NCBI RefSeq assembly: GCF_900163655.1
Contig: NZ_FWFG01000030.1
Location: forward strand, 37,777-101,776
Length of the DNA stretch: 64,000 nt
Origin: Brachybacterium nesterenkovii
GTDB lineage: Bacteria > Actinomycetota > Actinomycetes > Actinomycetales > Dermabacteraceae
Reading direction: 5' to 3'
Part shown: in pieces, positions 37,919 through 46,279 of the stretch
How positions within the stretch are numbered: the first letter of the stretch is position 1
Layout of the letters: the number at the start of each line of letters is the position of its first letter
Notes under the pieces: generated by a model
What the model saw: the letters and a program-made list of their open reading frames with translations, nothing else
The model's database searches: none
What the model was told of the DNA's origin: nothing
Translations under genes and position numbers: made by a program

Positions 37919-38250
37919 TCAAACAGAGGGGAGCGACGCACGAGGCGACCGGGGGCACAGGTTCGCTCACCGCGCAACGTGTCGATGGGGCAAGGCAGGC
38001 CCGGAGGACAGATGCCCGCGGCTCCCGCCCTCTGCTCCCGCCCGCTGCGATGGTGCGCCCTGGCGTTCCCCGGTCGGAACGTCAGGGCGCCGAACGCGAT
38101 GCAGATGTGCGCGGGGACGGGGAGCCCTGCGCTGCTGGGGGACCCCGAAGCCGTACGCGGCAGGGGCGAGGACGGGCACGGCGCACGGTCCGCCGCTGCG
38201 TGCGGACGACGTCCGCCGCGCCGCCCGGTCGGCCCCGTAGAATCACATCC
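37919..38250 (+). other. Intergenic region with an unassigned hairpin
   Basis: This gap between the divergent DUF7455 and topoisomerase B genes contains no credible ORF. A strong hairpin, GCGCCCTGGCGTTCC (38055-38069) against 38076-38090 with one wobble and a 6-nt loop, stands alone in the middle. No gene ends nearby, so it does not terminate an annotated gene. It could end a small RNA, sit in a leader, or be incidental. Confidence 0.5.
38238..38243 (+). promoter_or_regulatory. -10 box placed for leaderless topoisomerase B mRNA
   Basis: TAGAAT ends 7 nt before GTG 38251 with CACATCC between and no SD. Confidence 0.55.
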
Positions 38251-40362
38251 GTGTCATCCTCCGCTGCCTCCGCATACGACGCCCGCCATCTGCAGGTCCT
38301 CGAGGGCCTCGAGGCGGTGCGCAAGCGCCCCGGCATGTACATCGGCTCGACGGACTCCCGCGGCCTCATGCACTGCCTGTGGGAGATCCTGGACAACTCC
38401 GTCGACGAGGCGCTGGGCGGATACGGCTCCTCGATCCGCGTCGAGCTGCACGAGGACGGCTCCGTCGAGGTCCGCGACACCGGGCGCGGCGTGCCCGTGG
38501 ACGTCGAGCCCCGCACCGGGTTGACCGGCGTCGAGGTCGTCTACACCAAGCTGCACGCGGGCGGGAAGTTCGGCGGCGGCTCCTACGCGGCCTCCGGCGG
38601 CCTCCACGGCGTCGGCGCCTCCGTGGTCAACGCGCTGTCCTCGCGCCTGGACGTCGAGGTCGACCGCGCCTCCAAGACCTATGCGATGTCCTTCCAGCGC
38701 GGCGTCCCCGGCGTGTTCGCCGACGGACCCGACGGCCCCTCGCCCGACGCCCCCTTCACCCCGGCCTCCGGCCCCGCCGAGCTGCGCGTCGTCGGCAAGG
38801 CCAAGCGCGGCGTGACCGGAACCCGTGTGCGCTACTGGGCCGATCCGCAGATCTTCGTCAAGGGCTCCCACTTCGCGATCGACGAGCTCACGCGGCGTGC
38901 CCGCCAGACCGCCTTCCTCGTCCCCGGCCTCGAGATCACCGTCGCGGACCGCCGCCCCGAGCGCCTGCCCGAGGCGAAGGAGGAGGTCTCCTACCGCTAC
39001 GACGGCGGCATCGCCGAGTTCGTCGAGTTCCTCGCGAGCGACGAGAGGATCACCGACGTGATCCGCCTGTCCGGCACGGGGGAGTACACCGAGACCATTC
39101 CCGTCCTCGACGGCAAGGGCCACATGGTCTCCAAGGACGTGGACCGCACGTGCGACGTGGACATCGCGCTGCGCTGGGGCGCGGACTACGAGACCACCCT
39201 GCGCTCCTTCGTGAACATCGTCGCCACGCCCAAGGGCGGCACCCACGTGACCGGCTTCGAGCAGGCGCTGCTGAAGACCCTCCGCAAGCAGGTCGAGAAC
39301 CAGGCCCGGCGCCTGAAGTTCAACGCCAAGAACGAGAAGATCGAGAAGGACGACACCCTCGCCGGGCTCACGGTCGTCGTCACGGTCCGTCTCGAGGAGC
39401 CCCAGTTCGAGGGCCAGACCAAGGAGGTCCTCGGCACGCCCGCGGTGCGCCAGATCGTCTCCAAGGTGGTCGAGCAGGAGCTCACCGCGTTCCTCACCTC
39501 CACCAAGAAGGGGGAGAAGGAGCAGGCGGCCCTCGTCCTCGACAAGGTGGTCTCCGAGATGCGCGCCCGCATCGCGGCCCGCATGCACAAGGAGGTCTCG
39601 CGGCGCAAGAACGCGCTCGAGTCCTCGACCATGCCCACCAAGCTCGCCGACTGCCGCTCGACCGACATCGGGCGCTCGGAGCTGTTCATCGTCGAGGGCG
39701 ACAGCGCCCTGGGCACCGCCAAGCACGCCCGCAACTCCGAATTCCAGGCGCTGCTGCCGATCCGCGGCAAGATCCTCAACGTGCAGAAGGCGTCCATCAC
39801 GGACATGCTCAAGAACGCCGAGTGCGGGTCGATCATCCAGGTGCTCGGCGCCGGCAGCGGCCGCACCTTCGACCTCGAGGCCGCGCGCTACGGGAAGATC
39901 ATCATGATGAGCGACGCCGACGTCGACGGCGCACACATCCGGACCCTGCTGCTGACGCTGTTCCACCGCTACATGCGCCCGATGCTCGAGGCCGGGCGCA
40001 TCTACGCCGCCGTCCCGCCGCTGCACCGCGTCGAGATCATCCACGGCGGCTCCAAGAAGAACGAGTTCGTCTACACCTACTCCGAGGCCGAGCTGAACCG
40101 CCTGCTCAAGAACCTCGAGCGCCGCGGCAAGCGCTACAAGGAGCCGATCCAGCGCTACAAGGGCCTGGGCGAGATGGACGCCGACCAGCTGGCCGACACG
40201 ACGATGGACCCGCGCCACCGCACCCTGCGGCGGGTGCGCATCGAGGACGCCGAGGCGGCCGCCACGATGTTCGAGCTGCTCATGGGCTCCGAGGTCGCCC
40301 CGCGCAAGCAGTTCATCATCGAGGGGGCCGACGAGCTGGACGCCGAGCGCATCGACGCCTGA
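38251..40362 (+). CDS. parE: DNA topoisomerase type IIA subunit B (ParE/GyrB-like)
   Basis: A 703-residue ATPase subunit of a type II topoisomerase. The GHKL ATPase has EILDNSVDEAL, DTGRGVPVD and GGLHGVGASVVNALS. The transducer domain follows, and then the TOPRIM domain with FIVEGDSALG and the metal site MMSDADVDGAH. The C-terminal KPKxRYKGLGEM-type segment is RYKGLGEMDADQL. The start is GTG 38251, which looks leaderless. With the A subunit at 43714-46170 it likely forms topoisomerase IV or a second gyrase-type enzyme. Whether true gyrAB exist elsewhere cannot be seen, so ParE versus GyrB is inferred from the sigA neighbourhood. Confidence 0.9.
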   Translation: MSSSAASAYDARHLQVLEGLEAVRKRPGMYIGSTDSRGLMHCLWEILDNSVDEALGGYGSSIRVELHEDGSVEVRDTGRGVPVDVEPRTGLTGVEVVYTKLHAGGKFGGGSYAASGGLHGVGASVVNALSSRLDVEVDRASKTYAMSFQRGVPGVFADGPDGPSPDAPFTPASGPAELRVVGKAKRGVTGTRVRYWADPQIFVKGSHFAIDELTRRARQTAFLVPGLEITVADRRPERLPEAKEEVSYRYDGGIAEFVEFLASDERITDVIRLSGTGEYTETIPVLDGKGHMVSKDVDRTCDVDIALRWGADYETTLRSFVNIVATPKGGTHVTGFEQALLKTLRKQVENQARRLKFNAKNEKIEKDDTLAGLTVVVTVRLEEPQFEGQTKEVLGTPAVRQIVSKVVEQELTAFLTSTKKGEKEQAALVLDKVVSEMRARIAARMHKEVSRRKNALESSTMPTKLADCRSTDIGRSELFIVEGDSALGTAKHARNSEFQALLPIRGKILNVQKASITDMLKNAECGSIIQVLGAGSGRTFDLEAARYGKIIMMSDADVDGAHIRTLLLTLFHRYMRPMLEAGRIYAAVPPLHRVEIIHGGSKKNEFVYTYSEAELNRLLKNLERRGKRYKEPIQRYKGLGEMDADQLADTTMDPRHRTLRRVRIEDAEAAATMFELLMGSEVAPRKQFIIEGADELDAERIDA

Positions 40363-40572
40363 CGACGGGACGTGCGGCACGTGCCCGAGCCGGTGCTGAG
40401 CGGACCCGGCACGGGACAGCGCCGGCACGATCCGGCACGGGATGATCCCGACGCTGAGCTGACGCGACACGGACCCGACATCGACGACTCGCGGACCTGG
40501 CGCTGAGCTGGCCGACCGGTCGGACGGCGGTCATCGGCTCCGGTCCGTCCCCGGGTCTGGAATCATGGGTCC

Positions 40573-41358
40573 ATGAGCCTCGCCGTCCGTGTGATCCCCT
40601 GCCTCGACGTCGACGCCGGCCGCGTGGTCAAGGGCGTCAACTTCCGCGACCTGCGCGACGCGGGAGAACCGGTCGAGCTCGCCGCGCGGTACGACGCGAT
40701 GGGGGCCGACGAGCTCACCTTCCTCGACGTCACCGCCTCCTCCGGCGGCCGCGCGACGATGATCGACGTGGTTCGCGCCGCCGCCGAGCAGATCTTCATC
40801 CCGCTGACCGTCGGCGGCGGAGTGCGCAGCGTCGAGGACGTCGACCAGCTGCTGCGCGCCGGGGCCGACAAGGTGGGCGTGAACACGGCGGCGATCGCCC
40901 GCCCGCAGCTCGTGGCGGAGATCGCCGAGCGCTTCGGCAACCAGGTGCTCGTGCTGTCGATCGACGCGCGCCGGGTCACGGACGACACCCCGGACTGTCC
41001 GGCCCGCTCGGGCAGCGGCTTCGAGGTGACCACGCACGGCGGGCGCCGCGGCACCGGCATCGACGCGATCGCCTGGATCGAGGAGGTGACGCGCCTCGGC
41101 GCCGGGGAGATCCTCCTGAACTCGATGGACGCCGACGGCACGAAGGACGGCTTCGACCTTGAGCTGATCCGCGCCGCCCGCGCGGCGACGAGCGCCCCGC
41201 TCATCGCCTCCGGCGGCGCAGGCGCGGCCGAGGACTTCCCGCCCGCGGTCCGCGCGGGCGCGGACGCCGTGCTGGCGGCCTCCGTCTTCCACTTCGGCAC
41301 GCTGAGCGTCGCCGACGTGAAGGCGGCCCTCGCCGCCGACGGGCTGCCCGTCCGGTGA
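40573..41358 (+). CDS. hisF: Imidazole glycerol phosphate synthase cyclase subunit
   Basis: A 261-residue TIM-barrel enzyme that forms imidazole glycerol phosphate and AICAR in histidine synthesis together with HisH. The catalytic Asp residues are in [14 protein letters not shown] (Asp12) and LSIDARRV (near 131). The two phosphate-binding half-barrel repeats (TVGGGVRS and IASGGAG) are present. No other his gene lies in the window. Its stop overlaps the first possible start of the metallophosphoesterase frame (GTGA). Confidence 0.95.
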   Translation: MSLAVRVIPCLDVDAGRVVKGVNFRDLRDAGEPVELAARYDAMGADELTFLDVTASSGGRATMIDVVRAAAEQIFIPLTVGGGVRSVEDVDQLLRAGADKVGVNTAAIARPQLVAEIAERFGNQVLVLSIDARRVTDDTPDCPARSGSGFEVTTHGGRRGTGIDAIAWIEEVTRLGAGEILLNSMDADGTKDGFDLELIRAARAATSAPLIASGGAGAAEDFPPAVRAGADAVLAASVFHFGTLSVADVKAALAADGLPVR

Positions 41359-42425
41359 GGGATTCCGGCGCTCGACCCGCACCGGGTCTCTCCCGCACAC
41401 CGGGTCTCTCCCGGACGCCTGAGCTCTCCCGCATGACCGGGACCGCCCGCGCGTCGAGGCTCTTCCGCGCCGCGGGAACCTCGCGCACGACGCCCGGCAC
41501 CTCATGCGCCGCATCCATGAGCACGACCGCCCTGGGTATCGCCGCCGCGGCCATCGCCGGGGCCGCCCTGGCGGCGCTCGGCACCGTCGCGCTGGGAGAG
41601 CGGGACCTCGTGACGACCCGGATCCCGGTCTCGGTGCGCGACCTGCCGGAGCCCCTCGCGGGCCTGCGGATCGCCCAGATCTCCGACCTCCACGACACGC
41701 CCTTCGGCCCCGACGGACGCGACCTCGTGCGCGCCGTCGAGGCATCGCGCCCGGACCTCATCGCCTTCACGGGGGACATCCTCGACCGCGGCACGCAGCA
41801 GCTGATCGGTCTCGTCTCGCTCGCCCGCGCGCTGGTGCAGATCGCCCCGTGCGTCGCCGTCGCCGGGAACCACGAGGGCGGCACGACGCTGGGCCTGCCG
41901 CTCCTGCACGCTCTGGCCCGTGCCGGGGTGACGGTGCTGCGGGACGAGCAGATCTCGCTCGAGCTGCGCGGCGCGGAGGTGCGGATCGCGGGGGTCGACG
42001 ACCCGCATCTGCACGGCGGACCGATCTCCCGCCCGTACCCGGTGGCGCTGGACGGGGAGCTCATGGCGCGCTCGCTCGAGCGCGCGGGGCTCGGCCGGGT
42101 CCAGACCTCCGCGCGCACCGCATCAGGTGACGGGGACGAGGGGCCGCTGATCCTCCTGGCGCACCGCCCCGAGCTGCTCGACGTCTACGTCGACCGCGGC
42201 ATCGACCTGGTCCTCGCCGGGCACGCGCACGGCGGCCAGTGGCGCGTGCCGGGGATCGGCGGGCTGTACGCCCCCAACCAGGGTCCCTTCCCGCGCCTGA
42301 CCGCCGGCGCCCATGTCCGGGGCCGGACCACGATGATCGTCAGCCGCGGCCTCAAGGTGCGCACTCTGCCGCCCCGCCTGAACAATCCGCCCGAGCTGGT
42401 CATCGCCGAGCTCGTCGCGGGCTGA
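41355..42425 (+). CDS. Metallophosphoesterase, membrane-anchored
   Basis: A calcineurin-like phosphoesterase of the YaeI type. One N-terminal membrane helix ([20 protein letters not shown]) precedes the metal-site motifs [17 protein letters not shown] and GHAHGGQ. The start is uncertain. GTG 41355 couples to the hisF stop by GTGA and adds a 54-residue low-complexity leader with three LSR repeats. ATG 41517 begins just before the helix, giving 302 residues. Neither has a good SD. Substrate unknown; some relatives act on UDP-sugar lipids or cell-wall lipids. Confidence 0.85.
   Translation: MRDSGARPAPGLSRTPGLSRTPELSRMTGTARASRLFRAAGTSRTTPGTSCAASMSTTALGIAAAAIAGAALAALGTVALGERDLVTTRIPVSVRDLPEPLAGLRIAQISDLHDTPFGPDGRDLVRAVEASRPDLIAFTGDILDRGTQQLIGLVSLARALVQIAPCVAVAGNHEGGTTLGLPLLHALARAGVTVLRDEQISLELRGAEVRIAGVDDPHLHGGPISRPYPVALDGELMARSLERAGLGRVQTSARTASGDGDEGPLILLAHRPELLDVYVDRGIDLVLAGHAHGGQWRVPGIGGLYAPNQGPFPRLTAGAHVRGRTTMIVSRGLKVRTLPPRLNNPPELVIAELVAG
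41383..41436 (+). repeat. 18-bp tandem repeat, three copies
   Basis: Units at 41383-41400, 41401-41418 and 41419-41436, each centred on CTCTCCCG; the first two differ at only a few positions. In the hisF-coupled frame they would encode repeated Pro-x-Leu-Ser-Arg. Confidence 0.8.
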
Positions 42426-42615
42426 GCCGCAATCAGCCGCCCCTGAGCCGCTCCGCGCGCGGCACCGCGCCGGTCCCGGCCCGACGCGCGCCCCTGTACC
42501 GCCCCTGTACCGCCCCTGGCCTGCTCTGACGCGCGCCTGATCCGCTGCGGGCCGGACCCGGGCTGGACAGGGCCGGGCGGCTCTGGGGACCAGGGTGCAG
42601 CAACAGCAGTGCGGA

Positions 42616-43476
42616 TCAGGCGGGCTCCACCGTCAGCTCGACGCCGAGCGTGTGCTCCGCCCCCGGTTCCAGCTGCACGGCGCCGTCCTTGCAGGAGGCC
42701 GTCTCGACGCAGACGAATCCCGTCCACGCGTCGTCCGGGACATCGGCGATGCTCGCCGCCCCCTCATCCCAGGGGTTCCACACGACGGTGCGGGTCGAGC
42801 CCGTCGGCGTCTCGCGGATGCGGCGCCCGGCCCCGGGATCGAGGACGGCGACGGGATCGGACACCTCGTACACCCGGTCCGTCGCCGCCGTCAGGGACAG
42901 CGGCCCGTCCTGGATCCTCGGGGCGAAACCGTCGAGCCCGTCGAGGTACCGCGCGCCGTCGAAGCCCTCGAGCTCCGCGGCGCGGACATCGGAGACAGCG
43001 AGATACGTGTGCAGGGCGGCCTCGAGCTCGAGAGGCGCCGAGCCGGCCGTCACCGTCAGGTCGAGGCGAAGGCGCTCATCGACCGTGACCACGAGGCGGG
43101 CCCGGACGCCCTCGCCCGAGGGATCGGCACCGTCCAGGCGCAGCGTCACGATCGCGCGCTCGCCCTCGACCGCGCAGCTGTCGAGCTCCCAACGGGCCGT
43201 TCGCAGCCAGCCGTGCTTGGGGGAGGTGCGGCCGTCGCGCCCGGCACCGAACCAAGGGCCGATCAGCGGCACGCCGCCGCGGATCGCCGCGCCCTCGCCC
43301 TCGAGAGCCAGCGGGCTCATCCACAGCACGTCAGAGCCGCTCCGCGGGACCCAGCTCGTCACCTGGGCGCCGTCGAGGCGGATCACGGCGCGGGATGCGG
43401 GGACGCTCACCTCGATCGCCGGGGCGGCAGGGTCCTCGATCATCCGGATGCCTTCGGGCAGAGTGCGGTTCGTCAT
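42616..43476 (-). CDS. D-hexose-6-phosphate mutarotase (YeaD/aldose 1-epimerase family)
   Basis: A 286-residue beta-sandwich protein that interconverts anomers of hexose 6-phosphates. Typical motifs are GAQVTSW, GGVPLIGPWFG, KHGWLRTARW with a catalytic His, LHTYLAVSD with a second His, and the catalytic Glu in CVETASCKDG. The ATG at 43476 fits the usual N-terminus (LPEGIRMIED); an internal ATG at 43443 has a better SD (GAAGG). Single gene between two convergent or divergent neighbours. Confidence 0.9.
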   Translation of the reverse strand: MTNRTLPEGIRMIEDPAAPAIEVSVPASRAVIRLDGAQVTSWVPRSGSDVLWMSPLALEGEGAAIRGGVPLIGPWFGAGRDGRTSPKHGWLRTARWELDSCAVEGERAIVTLRLDGADPSGEGVRARLVVTVDERLRLDLTVTAGSAPLELEAALHTYLAVSDVRAAELEGFDGARYLDGLDGFAPRIQDGPLSLTAATDRVYEVSDPVAVLDPGAGRRIRETPTGSTRTVVWNPWDEGAASIADVPDDAWTGFVCVETASCKDGAVQLEPGAEHTLGVELTVEPA

Positions 43477-43713
43477 GGGGTGATCGTCCCACCGCGGAGA
43501 GCGGCGGTCGACCCTGGTCGGCGAGTCCGGCTGTGCCCCGGGAGCTGCGGCGCGTCCGGCCGTGCTTCAAGAGTCAGGATGCGACGCAGAATGACGCTGA
43601 GATGAGTCGCATCATGTCCCTCGATGGCTCTCGGCAAGCGAATGGCGACGGGCGGCGGGCGAATGAGGCTGGGCGGCGCGGGCGGAAGGCGACCGGGGCC
43701 GGCCCCTCCAGCG

Positions 43714-46170
43714 TCAGCCGACGGCGGCGACGGGGACCGCCACGGGAGAGCCCGAGCCGTCCCGGCGCCCGACGGGCGCGGGCAGGTCGATCGGCTGACC
43801 GGCCCCCGAGCAGGCCCGGGCGGGGGAGGGCACCACCCAGGCGCCGATGAGGGTGTCCTCGCCGCGCAGGAAGCGGTGGCAGCGCACCCCGCCGGTCGCA
43901 CGGCCCTTGGCCGGGTACTCGGTCAGCGCGGTGACCTTGAGGGAGCCCGTCTGCGTGGACGGCAGCGCGCCGGAGGCGCCGGCGATGGTCACGACCTCGG
44001 CCTCCCGCGTCACGTCGATCGCCGTGAACGCCTGCACATGCGCCCCGCTCGCGAGCTTGATGCCCGCGACGCCGCCCGCGGTGCGGCCTTGGGGCCGCAC
44101 CCCGGAGGCCGGGAAGTGCAGCAGCTGGGCGTCGGAGGTGACGAACACGAGGTCGAGGTCCTGGTCGGTCTCGATGTCGACGCAGCCGACCACCTCGTCG
44201 TCGTCCTTGAGCGAGATGAGGTCGAAGCCGTCGGAGCGGGGGAAGTCCGGCGTCACGCGCTTGACCACGCCGTCGCGGGTGCCGAGCGCGAGGCCGCCGC
44301 CCCGCTCGAAGTCCGCGGACGCGGCGCGCACGATCGAGATGATCCGCTCGCCCTTCTCGAGGGTCACGAGGTCCTCGAGCCGGGCGCCGCCGGCGAGCGA
44401 CGGCGGTCCGGCGGTCGGGGCGATCTGCGGCAGATCCACGACGCCCAGGTGCAGCAGACGCCCGCGGCTGGTCACGACGCCCACGGTCGAGCGGGCCGTC
44501 GTCAGGACATCGGCGACGATCACGTCATGGGCGCTGCGCCCGCCCTCGCGGACCACCGGATCCTCCCCGGCCAGGCGCGCGACCATCCCGGTGCCCGACA
44601 GCAGCACGCGGCAGGGCTCGTCGGCCACCTCGAGATCGGTGCGGGCCGCGGTCACCGGGACCGCGGAGGCCTCCAGCAGCACCGTGCGGCGCGGGGTGCC
44701 GTGCTCGGCGGCGACGCGGGCCAGCTCATCGGACACGAGGGCGCGCAGGGCCTCGTCCGAGCCGAGGATCTCCATCAGGCGCTCGATCTCCGCGCGCAGC
44801 TCGTCGCGCTCGCCCTCCAGCTCGATGCGGGAGAACTTCGTGAGGCGGCGCAGGCGCAGCTCGAGGATGTACTCGGCCTGCCGCTCGGACAGGTCGAACA
44901 CCTGCTGCAGACGGGTGCGGGCGCTCTCGGCGTCGTCGCTGGAGCGGATGATCTGGATGACCTCGTCGATGTCGAGGATCGCGATGAGCAGGCCCTCGAC
45001 CAGATGCAGACGGTCCTGCCGCTTGCCCAGGCGGTGCTCGGTGCGACGCCGCACCACCTCGAGGCGGTGCTTGACGAACACCTCGAGCAGCTGCTTGAGC
45101 CCCAACGTGCGCGGCTGGCCGTCGACCAGGGCCACGTTGTTGATGCCGAAGGACTCCTCCATCGGCGTGTGCTTGTACAGCTGCTCGAGCACGGCCTCGG
45201 GGTTGAAGCCGGACTTGACGGTCATCACCAGGCGCAGGCCGTGATGGCGGTCCGTGAGGTCCTGGTACTCGCTGATCCCCTGGACCTTCTTGGCCTGGAC
45301 CGCGTCGCGCAGCTTCTCGGCGACGCGCTCGGGCCCGGCGAGGTAGGGCAGCTCGGTCACGACGATGCCCTTGCGCCGGCTGGTGATGTTCTCGATGCGG
45401 GTCGTGGCCCGGATCTTGAACGAGCCGCGGCCCGTCCGGTAGGCATCGCGGATGCCGTCGAGGCCGACGATCCGTCCGCCCGTGGGCAGGTCGGGACCGG
45501 GCACGAGGCGCATGAGGTCCTCGAGGCTCGCATCCGGGTGCGCGATGAGGTGGCGGGCCGCCGCGACGACCTCCACCAGGTTGTGCGGCGGCATGTTCGT
45601 GGCCATGCCCACGGCGATGCCGGACGCGCCGTTGACCAGCAGGTTCGGGTACTGCGCGGGCAGGACGGAGGGCTGCAGCAGCTGGTTGTCGTAGTTGGGG
45701 ACCATGTCCACGACGTCCTCCTCGAGGGAGTCCGTCATGAGCGTGGCCGCCTTCGAGGGCCGGGCTTCGGTGTAGCGCGCGGCCGCGGGGCCGTTGTCGA
45801 GCGAGCCGAAGTTGCCGTGGCCGTCCACGAGCGGCAGGCGCATCGCGAAGTCCTGCGCCATGCGCACCAGGGCGTCGTAGATCGCCGTGTCGCCGTGCGG
45901 ATGGAGCTTGCCCATCACCTCGCCGACCACGCGCTGGGACTTCACATGCCCGCGGTCGGGCCGCAGCCCCATGTCGTCCATCATGTAGAGGATGCGGCGC
46001 TGGACGGGCTTGAGGCCGTCGCGCGCGTCCGGGAGGGCGCGGGAGTAGATGACGGAGTACGCGTACTCGAGGAACGACGTCTCCATCTCGCTCGTCACGT
46101 CGACGTCGACGATCGTCCCGTCGACGTTCTCCTCCGGCCCCGTGGGCTCGGTGCTGGTCCTGCGTGCCAT
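43714..46170 (-). CDS. parC: DNA topoisomerase type IIA subunit A (ParC/GyrA-like)
   Basis: An 818-residue DNA cleavage/rejoining subunit. The active-site Tyr lies in [10 protein letters not shown] (near 125), after [18 protein letters not shown] and [17 protein letters not shown]. The coiled-coil gate region and six-bladed C-terminal beta-pinwheel follow. I did not see a canonical GyrA box (QRRGGKG), which favours topoisomerase IV or a weakly supercoiling enzyme. ATG 46170 has AGGA 8 nt upstream. The partner B gene is on the other strand, with three genes between. Confidence 0.9.
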   Translation of the reverse strand: MARRTSTEPTGPEENVDGTIVDVDVTSEMETSFLEYAYSVIYSRALPDARDGLKPVQRRILYMMDDMGLRPDRGHVKSQRVVGEVMGKLHPHGDTAIYDALVRMAQDFAMRLPLVDGHGNFGSLDNGPAAARYTEARPSKAATLMTDSLEEDVVDMVPNYDNQLLQPSVLPAQYPNLLVNGASGIAVGMATNMPPHNLVEVVAAARHLIAHPDASLEDLMRLVPGPDLPTGGRIVGLDGIRDAYRTGRGSFKIRATTRIENITSRRKGIVVTELPYLAGPERVAEKLRDAVQAKKVQGISEYQDLTDRHHGLRLVMTVKSGFNPEAVLEQLYKHTPMEESFGINNVALVDGQPRTLGLKQLLEVFVKHRLEVVRRRTEHRLGKRQDRLHLVEGLLIAILDIDEVIQIIRSSDDAESARTRLQQVFDLSERQAEYILELRLRRLTKFSRIELEGERDELRAEIERLMEILGSDEALRALVSDELARVAAEHGTPRRTVLLEASAVPVTAARTDLEVADEPCRVLLSGTGMVARLAGEDPVVREGGRSAHDVIVADVLTTARSTVGVVTSRGRLLHLGVVDLPQIAPTAGPPSLAGGARLEDLVTLEKGERIISIVRAASADFERGGGLALGTRDGVVKRVTPDFPRSDGFDLISLKDDDEVVGCVDIETDQDLDLVFVTSDAQLLHFPASGVRPQGRTAGGVAGIKLASGAHVQAFTAIDVTREAEVVTIAGASGALPSTQTGSLKVTALTEYPAKGRATGGVRCHRFLRGEDTLIGAWVVPSPARACSGAGQPIDLPAPVGRRDGSGSPVAVPVAAVG

Positions 46171-46267
46171 GGAATCCATCCTGCCCCATGCCTCCCCGGT
46201 TTCCGCGCAGGTGAGGGCGCAGAGAACCCGGTGCGACCAACACCATCCGCACCCGGCGCTCCCTGTG

Positions 46268-46273
46268 TAGGGT
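46268..46273 (+). promoter_or_regulatory. -10 box placed for leaderless mRNA of the GNAT/acyl-CoA synthetase gene
   Basis: TAGGGT ends 6 nt before ATG 46280 and no SD lies between. Confidence 0.5.
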
Positions 46274-46279
46274 CGGCAC

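Noticed and set aside
37885..38250. N-terminal extension of topoisomerase B back to 37885
   Set aside because: The extra 122 residues are not GHKL-like, and a -10 box sits 7 nt before GTG 38251.
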